64,000 bases of DNA from positions 1-64,000 of the forward strand of contig JAOALB010000153.1 of NCBI GenBank assembly GCA_025331125.1. Reading direction: 5' to 3'. Position 1 is the stretch's first letter. Every line of letters begins with the position of its first letter. Positions 47,071 to 60,754 of the stretch are shown here, one piece after another. The notes beneath the pieces were generated by a model that did no database searches, had not been told where the DNA came from, and worked only from the letters and a program-made list of their open reading frames with translations. This stretch comes from Mycogone perniciosa (taxonomy: Eukaryota > Ascomycota > Sordariomycetes > Hypocreales > Hypocreaceae). Made by a program: the position numbers and the translations under genes.

Positions 47071-49294
47071 GGTTATAAGCTTAAGAGAGTTTTCTTTAAG
47101 TCTCTATTAATAGATTTTTCTAGTAGTTATAGCATTTCCTTTAATACTACTATAGCACTTATAGCGGGTTTTTATAATACTTATCTTAATACTTATCCTA
47201 ATACTTATATAAATATTACTTTTAGGATTATAGCTATTAAAAGCTATTTTTAAGCTTTTACTATAAATACTATTACAGTTATAGTAGTATTATTATTATT
47301 TTTATTATTTTTAATAATGTATATATACTATAAAGTATATTCTTTATTTTAATAAAATATAGGTTTAATAGCAGTATAAATCGACCTATTAAAGCTTTTA
47401 ATAGCCCTATTTCCTTAATTAACGATAATAGCTTTCCCTAGCAGTAAAGGAATCTATTTATTTAAGTATAGAATATAAAATAAAAGCTTTAAGTATAGAA
47501 GGCTTTTACTAAAACAGTTAAAGTATAGTTAAAGAGTTAAAATAACACTATAACTTAATTATTTAATACTTTAACTAGCTTAGCTATTGCTATATTAAGG
47601 CTTTAAAAATAGATTACTAGTCTAATATAAGTTAATCCTATAGCCTTTATTTTAGTGCCGATATAAGCTTTTACTTTTATTTTTATACTAATCCAGGTTT
47701 TATTTTTATTTATTCTTTAACTTTAAAATACTATTTTTACTTTAAATAGTAGTTTTATTAAAAAGGCATTAAAAAAGGTTTATAGCTTTCTAGAAAGCTA
47801 TAAGCTAATAGGCTTTAATAACTTTAATTAATAGAAATAGTCTTTAAATATTATATTAAAGGCTATAGATTACTATACTTTTATAGAAAATCCTATAGTT
47901 GTTAATTTCTTATTTAATCTAGTACAGGCCCTATTATTTATATTAATTAAAGATAGTTTAATAGCTATTTCTATTATATTTATTGCCTAGATTTAAAGCT
48001 TAAAAGAAGCATTTTTAGCATTAAAGAGATAATATAATTACTTTAATACTCTATAAAGAGATTCCCTTTATAGGGAATTTCACTTATTAAATTATAGTAA
48101 TTATAAAGGATTTTTAGCTGAATTTAATACTATTTTTAACAGTTTATTAGCTAAGCTAGCTATTTTAAAGGTTAATATTAATATACTAGACTAAGTAAAT
48201 TAATATTTAAATTCTTTAAAAAAGATTTATCTTTAATAGGTTAAAAGAATTAAAAGAACTATTAAATCTAGTAAAGCTATTAAGTAATCTATTAAAGGTT
48301 TTAATATTTAGTTTTTTATAGTAGATATATTAAAAAAGACTAGGAATTTATCTTTTACTATATATAAAGTTAATAAGGCCTTAGGCCCTTTTAAGTCCTT
48401 TAATTAAAAGCTAGCTTTTATTTTTAATAAAAGGAAAGGAAATTAAAAGAATTAATAAAACTAAAAGTAAACTATAAAAGATACTGCTTTTATTAATATA
48501 TATTATTTAGCTATTAGGGAGTATAGCTTAAAAAAGCTATTAAAAGAGTTTTCTATTAAATTTATTTATAGTTTAAATAGTAATCGAGATCTTTTATATA
48601 CCTTAAACGCTAAAAAAGGAAAAAGGTCTTTTAATCCTTTTAAGCCTTTTAAATCTTTTAAAAAACCTAAACCCTTTAAACTCTTTATTTAAGATAATCT
48701 ATTATATAATACTAGATCTATAGTTTATATAGTTAATTCTAGGAAATAGTTTATAGACTATAGACCTAATAATAGGGATTTAAATATTGTCTATACTAGC
48801 AGGGGCCTTATTACCTTTAAAGGAATAAGTGTAGCTACTTTTACTATCTTTAATAAAGATAATAACTATACAAAAATAAAACTGCTAAATACCTTTTATT
48901 GCTTACAGTTAAATATAAAGTTTATAAGTAGTTTAAGGTATTATTAAGCTAAAAGATATATATAATATAATACTTTTTTTATAAAAACTATATAGCTAAT
49001 AAAGCTATTAAATCCTTTAAAATATAGTTTTTTTTTATAATTAAAGGATATACTATACTATATAGCTATATAAATAGCTATAAAGCTTATAGCTTTATAT
49101 AGGTTTAAATTCCTGCTATTAGTAAAGAAAAGGCTTAGGAATATATTGCTATTTTAAAAGCAATAGCTTTGAAAAAACAATTAACTAAATCTAGTCTTAA
49201 GCTTATAAAAAAGAATAATCCTAAAGGAAAAGATCTCTTTAAACTCCCTGAAACCCTAGGCTAAATAGAGGAAGAGGGGCTTTATATACCCCTA

Positions 49295-49800
49295 TTGCCT
49301 AAAGAAATAGGGGGGAATAAGCCTATAAAGGATACCTTTATAAAGGAAAGGCCCTATATACTTAAAGAATCCTCTATTACTAAAAATCTAGAAATTATTA
49401 AGCTATTTAAACTAAAAAGAGATCTTATTATTAATAGTAATTCTAGCTATAAGCTGCTAAATCTAGCCCTTTTATAGTATAAAAGACTAGGTTATATTAG
49501 TTTAAGTCTATTAAAAAAGACTGCTAAAATAATTACTAGAATTTTTACCTTTAATTTTATTAAAGAGACTAAATTCTATTGCCTAGCGTATAATAAAGGA
49601 AAAGCTATTAAAAGGCTTAATTTAAAGCTAATTCCTAATCTATTAGCCTCTCTAAATTATTTAAAAGCTAATATTTTCTTTATAAAGCCAGTGCCTTATA
49701 ACAAGGCCTTTATTAGTCTTTTAATTATTAATAAAAAATTAAGATATAGGTAGCTATTCCTTTTAAAAGATTATAGTAGACTTACCTTTTTAGCTACTAT
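49295..49800 (+). pseudogene. Copia 1 GAG-pre-integrase and integrase start
   Basis: A 60-codon frame survives (49295-49477), followed after one stop by YKRLGYISLSLLKK, the pre-integrase zinc-motif region (the usual His are Tyr or lost), and then FLLKDYSRLTFLATI, the integrase strand with its first catalytic Asp. The same reading occurs in copia 2 on the - strand (41580-41062). Confidence 0.7.
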
Positions 49801-50789
49801 ATAAAGCTTTATAAATAGCCTAAAAACACAATATAACCAGTATCTTAAAGAATTTTACTATAATAGCAGAAAGTAAATTAATTAGGAACTTTAAACCTAG
49901 TTCTTTTCTTTAAAAATTATATATTCCTATAGTAGCCTTTATATTTATAAATAGAATAGTATAATAAAATGCTTTATTAAACCTTTATTAAATAAGCTAT
50001 AGGCTACTATTATAGCAGTTAACCTACTACTATATTTCTGGAATTTTATTATTACTGCAGTTTTTAAATTAATTAACTATATAACTATTATTAATAAAGA
50101 CTTTACCCTTTATTAAGAATTATATAAAGACCTAGACCTTAATAAAGATTATAAACCTAATCTATAAAGATATAAGATTATTAGCTTTTATTATAAAATA
50201 TTTATTTTATAGAAATAAAAGGCTAAAAGCTATAAATTAGCCCTTAAAACTAAAACTAAAAGACTACTAGCAGTTTTAAGTAATAATATTTACTTTATCT
50301 ATATTTTAATTAAATATATAGTCTTTAAATCATTAACTATAAAGCTATATAAAAATAAAATACTTAAGCTTTAAATCTTAAAGCCTACTATAAGTTAAAA
50401 TAATAAAGAATTAAAAGGAGAAATAGAGTTAGGTTCTATAAATTAAATAATTCCTAGCTTTTAAGATATTAATCCTTTACTCCCTAACCCTATTTTAAAG
50501 GGAGTACCTATTACTATTCCCTTTATTCCTATATTAGTTATATAAGACTCTGCAGTTATAAAGGATCCTATAGATATAGATATATCCTCTTTTCTCTATA
50601 ATAGCATTAAAAAGTTAACCTTTCTAGCCGCTATAGTATAAGACCTATAAACGCTTAAGCAAATACTTTATAATCCTAATAAGATTAAGTAGCTAAAAGC
50701 GATTTATACCGAATTTAACCAGCTAGTTAAACAATATACCTTTACTTTTATTAAGTATAATAGTATTCTTAAAGGCAGGAATCCTATTA

Positions 50790-51330
50790 TTAGTTAATTA
50801 GTCTTAAAGACTAAGAAAGACTAAAATAATAAAATAATAAAATTTAAAGCTAGGCTAGTTGCTAAAGGTTTTTAATAACTAAAAGGAATAGATTTCAATT
50901 AAATGTTTACTTTAACAGCTATTCCTTTTACCTAACAGCTCCTATTAGCCTTAACTATTATCTATAACTAGGAAATCGAATAAAGCGACTTTATTAGTAT
51001 ATTCTTTAATAGGATATTTAAAGAAACTATCTTCTTTAACTTTCTTAAAGGGTTTAAAGACTATACCAGTTAAGCTTCCTCTAAAACTAAATCTATTTTT
51101 AAAAAGCTAGGTTATAACCTTAATATAAATCAGGTTATTTAATTACAGATAGCTCTTTATAGTTTAAAATAGTCCCTTAGAGAATAGCAACAGGCCCTAT
51201 AAGCCTTAAGAAATAAACTAAACTATAATCCTTTAATTTCTAACACTACTATTCTCTATAATTTAAATAATAGTATTTTTATTATTACTTATATAAATAA
51301 CTGTCTTTTATTAAATTAAAAAAAAAGCTA
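50790..51330 (+). pseudogene. Copia 1 reverse transcriptase, RIP-inactivated
   Basis: Legible motifs: KARLVAKGF then GIDFN, a LLLALTII strand, an FLKGFKDY loop and a degenerate ITYINNCLLL where the Y-x-D-D-x-L box is expected (Asp codons now Asn). Order and spacing fit Ty1/copia RT. Confidence 0.75.
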
Positions 51331-51629
51331 TAGCCTAGCTAAAGCTAGCTTTTAATAAAGTTTATACTATAAAAGATAAAGGCCCTGCCTTTTTCTTTTT
51401 AAAGGTTTAGATAGTTAAGAATAGAAAAAGAGGCCTTTTTTAGCTTTCTTAAAAACAGTATATTATTAAAGCTATAAAGTTTTTTAACTTTTTAAAGCTA
51501 TTATTAATACTATTATCTACTTAACAATTTATACTCAAATAAATACCAGCTTTCAAGTCCAATAGCTAGCTAAATAACTTTAAGGCCCTTATAAAAAGCA
51601 CTTAAACGCAGCCCGCAACTTATTACAGT

Positions 51630-52130
51630 ATTTAAATAATACCTAGGATCTAGCTATTTAATATACTAGAAAATCTAATCCTATACCTATTAGTTATTGC
51701 AATAGTAATTTTACTAAAAATAAAGAATTAAGTAAATTAAATTATAGCTATATTATTATAGTTACTAATAGGCTAATTAGCTGGAAATTAAAAAGGGGCT
51801 TAATTATCTATCTTTCTATACTAAAAGCAGAGTTTATAGCTTTTATAAAAGCTATTAGGGAGATTTAGTGGCTTATTAGCCTATATAAAGAGGTAAATTA
51901 ACTAATTATATAGCTAATCTCTTTATTTAATAACAATAAAGGTACTATCTTTACCTTAAATAACCTTACCCTTTATAATTAAATAAAATATACTTTATTG
52001 CGTTTTAATTATATTAAGGAACAGGTTAAAAATAGCGTTATTACAGTCAGCTATTTAAAAACTAGTAAGATAGTTACTAACAGGCTTACTAAGCCTCTTT
52101 TAGGTTTAAAATTAAGGAATTTTATAAGTC
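51630..52130 (+). pseudogene. Copia 1 RNase H, RIP-inactivated
   Basis: Reads DLAI, stop, YTRKSNPIPISYCNSNF, ISWKLKRGL, ILKAEFIAFIKAIREI, LISLYKEV, TKPLLGLK. This is the C-terminal RNase H of copia Pol; the catalytic Asp of the CDSDF-type motif is Asn. The same domain occurs in copia 2 at about 61.96-62.47 kb. Confidence 0.78.
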
Positions 52131-52322
52131 TCCTTAATCTTAAGATTTTACTTAAAGTATATACTTAAAGTTCTTACCCTTTTTATAGTTATTAGCTATT
52201 TTTATTATTTTCAGCTATATTAACTATCCTTTTTCTTTTTATTTTTATTTTAATTACATTCCTATATCTAAATCCTATATTTACTTTAAAGTTATATAAA
52301 ATAGTATTTATTCTAGAGGGAG

Positions 52323-52903
52323 TATTAAAAAGGAGGGCTAAAAAGTAAAGATTTTAGTGTATTTAGGTAACCTTCCTATTCTGGCTAGACCCAGAATTAG
52401 GCCCGACGCTAGGACCGAGTTCCGGAGGAACTTCGGTGTAAATTAAGAAATTTCTATTATCTTTAACAATAACAATTAAGCTAGGACCAGCTATCCCGCC
52501 TACCCTAAACTTAATATAATAGCTATAATAGCTATTGTGAAAAATCTAACTAAAATGGTTTCCTGTTTATATAGCCGTGAGTTGATTTGGCCGATTTCCT
52601 ATATAAATGAATTTTGCGGAAAATAGGAATAGGGCTATAAACCTAATTCTGCCGCTATATTCCTATTATCTAGTTAGAGGACTATTGTAAAAGATAAAGT
52701 ATTGTTCTACAATCACTTCTATAATCCAGCCGCATATATACTAGATATTCTATAGCTTTTCAGCTATTAGATTAGTTATAACTTAATTATTTATTTATTG
52801 TTAACCCAATTAGACTCTTAGTCGTTTCCTTATTACTGTATTGTATGCAGCTTCCTAGAAGCTGTATATAAATAAGGTTTAGTATAACCTTGTTATTTTA
52901 ACA
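52323..52903 (+). repeat. 3' LTR of copia 1
   Basis: 581 bp, ending CTTGTTATTTTAACA, followed by GATTT. It keeps more C and G than the 5' LTR. Confidence 0.88.
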
Positions 52904-53377
52904 GATTTAAAGGACGATTTTATTTTTAGTTTTTAAAGTAGTTTTCGTTTATTTTTATTTATTTTTATAAGCAATAAAGGCTAGTTTATTATTACTTTAA
53001 AACGTAGGTTTATTTTTATTTCTTTATATTAAAGAGTTTCTTTTATACCTATAGCTATAACTATAGCCTATATAACCTATTTTAAGCTATTAGTTAATAA
53101 AGGGGTTTTTATATTAGTTTTATTTAAAGGCTAAAGCTTAATTTACTATTATTTATTATTTTAGCCAGGTTCTTTGTTAATTAATTAAATAGTTAATAGT
53201 TAAATAAAAGGAAGGTTTTTACTTAATTCTTTAAAGTCTATAAAGGCCTTTAACGAAAAAGGGTTTTAAAAGTATTAAAAAGGGCTTTGTTTACTAGTAT
53301 AACTATTAAAAGATAATACTTTCTTTAATATTTAGCTAAATAATTATTAATAATTTAAGCCATTAAAAGTAATATTT
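52904..53377 (-). mobile_element. Probable LINE segment between copia 1 and gypsy C
   Basis: Continuous with 45396-46489 once copia 1 is removed. It ends at 53373-53377 with TATTT, the reverse complement of AAATA beside gypsy B. No clear protein is readable; one - strand stretch (IGYIGYSYSYRYK near 53.08 kb) could be a ruined zinc knuckle with Cys turned to Tyr. Confidence 0.4.
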
Positions 53378-53754
53378 TATAATAATCTGGGTTAATTCTT
53401 AATAGTTAAACCAAGGTTTATAGGGTTTATATTAACAGAGAGGTTAAGGATAAATACTAAATAGGGTAATATAGTTACAATTCTATAAAATAGGCGGTTC
53501 TAGTAGATATAATTATTAACGACTATTTAAGTAACTATATTAAATAAGTAATAAGCTAGTTATATATATATAAAGGAGAGTTGTAATAATTATTAGGGAA
53601 TATAGCTATATTCCTAATAATTTAAGGTTTATAATCACTTATATATATCCCTAATTATTAATAATTCAGTATATACTTTAGTAATTGTATTCCTATTGGC
53701 CCGTTATTCTAATATTCTTCTAGACCTAGGCTTTAGCCTAGTTAGGTTATAATA
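53378..53754 (-). repeat. 3' LTR of gypsy C (inversion breakpoint LTR)
   Basis: 377 bp; + strand reads TATAATAATCTGG to GGTTATAATA. Inverted relative to 39611-39987. Likely second inversion breakpoint. Confidence 0.85.
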
Positions 53755-56700
53755 CAATATCCCCCTTTTATTAATTTTATCCCTAAATCCTATTATATAG
53801 CTATCCTTTTTTTTATAAGTTTTTTTCCTTTTAATTTCTTTTTATTCCTATTTAACTATACTTTATAGTATTGCAAAACAGTAAAAGGTTTTTAAACCTA
53901 TTAAATCTTTATAGAATTATACTGTAGCTGTATTAATTATTAATACTATTAATATCTTTATTATACTGTATTTATTTTATAAAAAGTATAGTATTTCCTG
54001 TAAAATAACTATAGGCTACTTTTATTATAAAGAGTATACCTATTAAGGTAAAATATATAATAGAAATAGTATTTCCTTAGCAGCTAATATATATCTTCTT
54101 TAGTTTATTATAAGTTATTTTTAATATTTATAGTTTATTATTTAGCGGCTAAAAAGGAGTATATTAAAAATAAAGAGTATACTATTAAGCGTAAATTATT
54201 AAAATAGCAGTAATAGATAATAGTATTAACTGCTTTAATAAATAAATATTTTGCGCGATTAAGTTGTTTTTGCAAGCAGCAGTTATAAGTATAGTTGTAT
54301 AGGGTTAAAATATTGCATTATAGCGGTAATTTATTGGATAAATTAAATGAGTTTAAATGCGTTGAGTTAAAGGCTGTTATTAATATCTAGTTTTCCGGCA
54401 GTGTAAATATACTTAATTAAAATGCAGTATTCGGTAACCCCCTATTAAAAGACTTAAATTTTAATAAAAGTATTAAAGTTCTATTAAAGCATTCTTTAAA
54501 TGTTCTATAGGTTCCTAAAAGTTATATTCTTCTTTATAGTTTTTCTATTTAATTAGGTATTAGCGTTTATTGTTTTCTTGTTTTATAGCTTTAATTTCTT
54601 TAACTTTATATTTTTCTTTAACTGCTAAAACCTTAATTAAATCTATAATTAATCTATTTTCTAATTTGTCTTATAATACTTTCTTAAGTAGTAAAATATA
54701 AAATATTAGATAAATCTGGATACTGTTTAGTAATATAAGTTTATAAGTAACTTTTAAAATAACCTTTTTAATTAAATAAAGTTTAAATTTTTTAAAATCT
54801 AATTTATCGCTTAGTTATATTATTTTAATATTTATAGTTTTTTTTCCTAGTAAATAATAATATAAATAAACTATATTTCCCTCTTTAAAGATTAATCCCT
54901 TTAATTTATATTTATTAATATACCTTTTTATTCTTTTTTATATAAAGTAAAGGTATACCTGCATTTCTTTATATAACTACTTTATATTTTCAGCTTTAAT
55001 TTATACTTAATTAATATATAAGCCTTTCTTTAATTCTTTATATATATTTAGCGTAAAGCTATAGTTAATGTATATAAAGTTAAGTTTAGTTAACTTTAAA
55101 ATATTGCTGTTATAGGACAGTTATATAATTAATAACTTTTTTACTTAACTATTTTAATTAAAGTTAATATAACTTTTTAAATATACTTTAATAACTTAAT
55201 TAATGCATTCTATCTATCTATTTATCTATAAGTAATATATAATATTAAGCTTATAATTTATACTTAACTAGTTTATAAATATTTACTAGAATTTAAATGT
55301 AAAAGTTAATCTTTAATTAAAAATAATTTCGGCTAAAATTATATAGTTAGCTGCAATAAATTGCAAGAATATATAAATTAATATTTCTATATTTATTACT
55401 TTTTTATATAAAAGGAAGTAAAAGTATTTAGTAAATTGGTTTATAATTATTAAAATACTATTATATTTAATCTTTAATTTTAGTTTAATAAATAATAGTA
55501 GTTTAATAATAAAGTCTAATAAAATTAATTCCTATAGTCGTTTTAATACTGGCAAAGGTTAGAGTTTACTATATAGTTTATATTTTAAAGTTTTAACTGT
55601 TTTATAAGTTATATAGCGAGAAATAATATTTTATATAATTTTCTTAAGCCTTTAAAACTTAAAGTACCTTTAAATTTATTTGCAGGTTTTGCAAATACTT
55701 TTATATCTATATACTAAATATTAATAAACTTCTATAACTACATTTTTTTAAAGTTTATCTAAGATTTAAATCTTTCTATTTTATTATTAAATTCCTTTAT
55801 TATTAAACTCTATATCTTTCAAGAATTTATTATTATCCTAGGTAGTATAATACTCTTTAATGCATTAAAGTATAGCGTTATTACTAAATACCTTATATAT
55901 AGCTTAAAGCGCTATTTATTAGTAATATCCTTTAAGGGTTTATTTTAAGATCTGCCTAATATATTTAATTTTTCTTTAATTATAGTTAACTTATTTATTA
56001 AGTGCATCTGCTTATCTGTTTTTAAATCCTTTCCGATAAATTAAGATATAGTCGAATTTTAAAAAGTATTCTGTATAGCGGATCTGTCTTTTAGAGAGTT
56101 ATTATACTATCGCGAAGTATATAATATTCTTATAATTAATATATACTTTAACTTTATATATTCCTTTTAATAAATAATATTACTATTCTTTAAAGGCGAG
56201 AATAATAGTAAAGAATTCTTTATTATATATTAAATAATTTAATTCTATACTATATACTGCTTAAAAATAAAAGGCAATAAAGTATAGTTTACTATTTTTA
56301 TCCTTTTAACTAAATCAAACTCTTATAGCAAAGTTAAAAGTATCTATTTTAATTTTTATTTCTTTAAATAAATTAAATATAATAAATATAAATTCTTTTA
56401 AAATAAACTATTTAAGTTTATTAAAGGCTTCCTATATATTTAATACCTATAAAAACTTTTAATTTTTTTAATAAGTTTATAGAGAGTTTATATAATACTT
56501 TTATAGTTTTTAATAAATTATTAATAGTAGTTAGCGAGTTTTAAAAAGCTTTAAAGTTTTTTAACTATTATAGGTATAGGCTAGTATTTTACTATTTATA
56601 CTTTTATTAGATTTATATAAATTTCTTTAAAGGTAATAATATATTTTAAAAAAGTAACTTTCTATATATAAAATTTATATTTCTCTAGTTTTATAAATAG

Positions 56701-59700
56701 TTTAATATTTTATAGTATTTATAATACTTTATAAATATATACTTTATATTCTTTTAAGGTATTTAAGAAAATTAAAATATTATTTAAGTAAATAACTATA
56801 AAAGTATTAAAGTACTTTTTTAATATATTATTAATTATTTTTTAAAATATTGCAGGGGTATTAATAAAATTAAAAAATATAATAAAGTATTTAAATAAGC
56901 TATACTTAATTCGAAATGCAATTATCTATTTATATCTTTCCTTAATTCAGATAAAGTTATAAGCGCCTTTAAAATCCAGCGCTATAAACTACTTTTTCTT
57001 ATATAGTCTATCCTATAATTCTATAATTAATAGTAATAAAGTTCTATTTTTAACAGTAGCTTAATTAAGCTGTTAGTAATCTATAATTAACTGTAGTTTA
57101 CCTTTTTTCTTTAATATAAATATAATAAAATAGCCTGCTTTTAATAAAGAGGGTTAAATATATCCTTTAGCTAATATATCATCTAGATAATTGCATAGGC
57201 TTTTAAGCTCTTTTTTATTTAGGTTATAAATTTTATAAAAGGTAATATTAATATTATCTTTAAGCTTAATTATATAGTCCTATTAATTATATTCTAGTAG
57301 CTTTATATTAAGTATTTCTTTAAATAGTATATTATACTTTTAATATTCTTTAAAGATATTCTATAGCCGTTTTAGTAATACTGCTGTTTTAAAGCTTTTT
57401 ATTTTAAGTATTTTATTAATATTATTAAATACTTTTTATAAAAAGGCAATTATTCTTTAGATTTATTTATCCTTTCCTTTACTTTATTTAAGTTTTACTT
57501 TTAAGTAGATTATTTCTATAATTAAATTAATACTAACTTTCTTAATTCCTTTCTTTAATATACTTAAGGGTTTTATATGGGATTTCTGCCCTGCAATTAA
57601 AGCCTTTTTAATAGTTTTAATCGCTAAAGAAGCTTTATTATTGCACTAATAAAGCTAGCTATTCTCCTAGTTAATATTAAGGTTATTGCATTTTAATTAA
57701 AGATAACTAAGAATAATATTATATCTATTAATATTCGCTATATTATAAAGGACTACTCCTTTACATTTAGCGATTTTAAGTTTAAGATAATTAATCTTTC
57801 GCTTAACCTATCTATTATTATATATAAAAGCTCCTCTTTCTGCTTAATAAAATTAATACAGTTTAATTTTCTCTTTTTAAAGTAACTATAAGCAATTTAT
57901 AGTTATAGGTGCAATAAAATTGCCTATTACTCTACTATTTATTAATATATATAGTCGATATCCCTTAACTATTATCTTTAATTTAAAATATAGTAAATTT
58001 TTATTATTACTTTTATTATTTAATATTTTAAGAGATATAATTTATTAATTATTACCTTATAGCCCTTTTATAAATAATATTAATCGTTTCTTAATTTTTT
58101 TCTTCTTATATAAATTTTACAATTAGTTAAGGTTCTTTAAAGTAAATACTACCTTCTTTTATAATAAGCAGTTCTTTTATAAATAATAAAGTTAAACTAG
58201 TTTTAATATAGCTCCCTTATAATTTAATTAATCTCTTTATCTTTTAAAGTAAGTTTATACTTTATATACTTCTATATTTATTACTTTTAAAGTTTTTCTT
58301 ATAAATAAATAATACATTTATTTTTCTAGTAGTATATATAGTTTAGCAATAAGTATAAAGTATTATTAGTTTATTAAATATATTAATCCTTTAACTTATT
58401 TTATTTATATATAATATACCCTAAACTATTATACTTTAAATAATATTATTAATTGCATTTAAACCTTTTATTATAGCAGAAATACTACTTTATTAATTTC
58501 TCTTAGCAGTAAATATAATATCCTTTAAACTTATATCCTTTAAATCTTTATAGTTAACGATATTCCTTTAAGGTTTTAGTATTTAGTTTAATAATAATAA
58601 TTTTAAAGTCTTAATACTATATAATTATAATTTATTCTTTAAAAGTATTATAATCCTATACCTATTCGATAAAGTAAAACAGGATTTTAATCAAAAATAT
58701 ATTATATTTTACTTTTTTATAAAAGTATATTATATACCTATATATAATATAAATAACCTCGTATATAATATAGTATTCTTTATAAATAAAGTTATTTACA
58801 GTATAATCTCTTTATATATAAAAATATATAAGTTTTTTGCGTATAGTTAAAGTAACTAAAATAGCTTTAATAGCTATTTTATTATTAGCTTTATTTTATA
58901 TATAAAGCTATTTATATATATATAGGTTTATTTTATTTTACTATATACCTATAATAACCCTTTTAATTAGGTTTAAGTAATATTTATTTAACTTACCTTT
59001 AAAGTTACTGTTTATAAATAGTATATTTTCTAATTTTAAAGGTATAGTATTATATAGTGATAATCTATACTATAAAGGCTTATTTTTATCTTTATCATTA
59101 AAGTTACTACTACTAGTTTATCCTTTATTATCCGCAGTAATTTAATTAAAATATTAGTAGTTAATTATAGTAACTATTTATTTATTTAAAATACTATTAT
59201 CCTTATTTAACTTTATATAGTTAAAGTTTAGGTTTCGTTCCGTTAAACTGTTTAGGTATAGTAAATATTTATTTATTTTATTTTCTCTGACAATATCTTT
59301 AAAAGCTAAGGATCTAGGTTTTAATTAGTATTTTTCTTAATTTATTATAAATATCTTTTTAGGTTATTTTAAGTATTATTTACTTTTATTTTTACTAGTT
59401 TTATAAATAAAGCAGCTATTATTTTAATATATAGTTTAGTTAAATAATATATAATCGGTAGATTTTAAAATTATATTAACCTTTTATTTAAGTTTTAGTA
59501 TAAGCTTTTAAGGTTTATTAATTTTTAGCTTTTATAGAGTTTTGCAGTCCTTTAAGATATATCCTAGTTTATTACAGTTATAATAAATAACCTTTACCTT
59601 TCCCTTTTAAATAATATTTAAATCTATTTAACTAAATCTTTTATTATTAAAGTTAGCCATATATTTTTATTGCTTTTTACTTTAGTTTATATATCCTCGA

Positions 59701-60444
59701 TACTTATAAACTTATCCGGATTACTATTATCTTTTCTTTATATTTAAATAGAGTTTATAAAGTAAATTATTTGTATTTATATATTTTTTAATAAAGTTAA
59801 TAATGCCTTGATTATAAAAGAACTTATAAACTTCCTTTTTAATTTCTAGCTTAAATTTATTATAAAAGTATTTAATAAAAGTAAAGTTTCCCTATTTAAC
59901 TTTAAAAGTATAGTTTTTAAAATATATAGTATAGTTAAAGTATTTTCTTTTCTAGACTAAATTTATCAATTTATTTTTTATAGTGTATTCTTTACTAATA
60001 TCGTTAAAGATATTCTTTAGTTTTTCCTTAAATTAATTATAGCTGGCAAATATAAGCTATATTTATTTATTAACTTCACTTCTATTATTAAAGAAATCCC
60101 TTTAAGTAGGTTTAAACTACTTTAAGGCATTGCCTTTAAATTATTTAACAGCTAAAAAGACTTTACTAGTCTTTATATTAAAGTTGGTTAAAAAGTAGGT
60201 GAAATAGTTGCGTAATTAAGTAAGAAACAGTTAAAGTATTATAGTACTTTTATTAAAGGGTTTAAAAGGCTGCATTTTAAGCGACTCTTTTAAATCCTTT
60301 AAAGGTTAATTCCTTTTATAATTTAGTATAAAGTTTAAAGCAGGTAGGGCTTAATTCTGCAAGTTTATAATAATAGTTTACTATTAGTGAATTATTTATT
60401 AAAGTCTAGCGTTTTCAGCAACTAAATATTAATAGTATTATTCC

Positions 60445-60568
60445 TATTTTATATAATTAACTTTTATACGCTAAAAGGCTTCCTTTATATAAATATATAA
60501 TTATTCTATTTTATATAATTAACTTTTATACGCTAAAAGGCTTCCTTTATATAAATATATAATTATTC
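60445..60568. repeat. 62-bp perfect tandem duplication in gypsy C leader
   Basis: A 62-bp unit starting TATTTTATATAATTAAC occurs twice in succession without a mismatch. Gypsy A and B have a single copy at the matching place. Confidence 0.88.
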
Positions 60569-60754
60569 TATTTTATTGACTTTATCTTTATCTTTACTTT
60601 TATTTATATTATTATCTCTATTATTGTCTTGCTTTTAGCGAGGAGGTAAAATAAAGGGTAGATTATTAGGATTATTAAAAAAGGATACTGCAGCGGATAT
60701 ATTTGCAATATTATTTAAGACTTTTAGTGGCCTTTTAAATAAAAGTTATTAACG

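Larger units (their letters stand above)
46490..52903 (+). mobile_element. Copia element 1, complete, RIP-inactivated
   Basis: LTRs of 581 bp at 46490-47070 and 52323-52903, TSD GATTT at 46485-46489 and 52904-52908, total 6414 bp. The interior has the Ty1/copia order: Gag (47.4-48.6 kb), protease, GAG-pre-integrase and integrase (about 49.0-49.9 kb), RT (about 50.8-51.4 kb) and RNase H (51.6-52.1 kb), followed by a polypurine tract (AGAGGGAG) and the right LTR. All long frames are broken by TAA/TAG. It is the best reference for reading the split copia 2. It lies within the LINE. Confidence 0.92.
39988..53377. other. Inverted segment, about 13.4 kb
   Basis: Bounded by two gypsy LTRs in opposite orientation (39611-39987 and 53378-53754). 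Flanking TSDs are exchanged between gypsy B and C (AAATA at 25685 with TATTT at 53373; TTATT at 39988 with AATAA at 61132). One copia element is split at exactly these junctions. Reversing this segment repairs all of these at once. Confidence 0.9.

Noticed and set aside
39611..53754. Explanation of the exchanged TSDs by chance
   Set aside because: Two independent 5-bp matches in the predicted orientation plus the split copia at the same base make coincidence unlikely.
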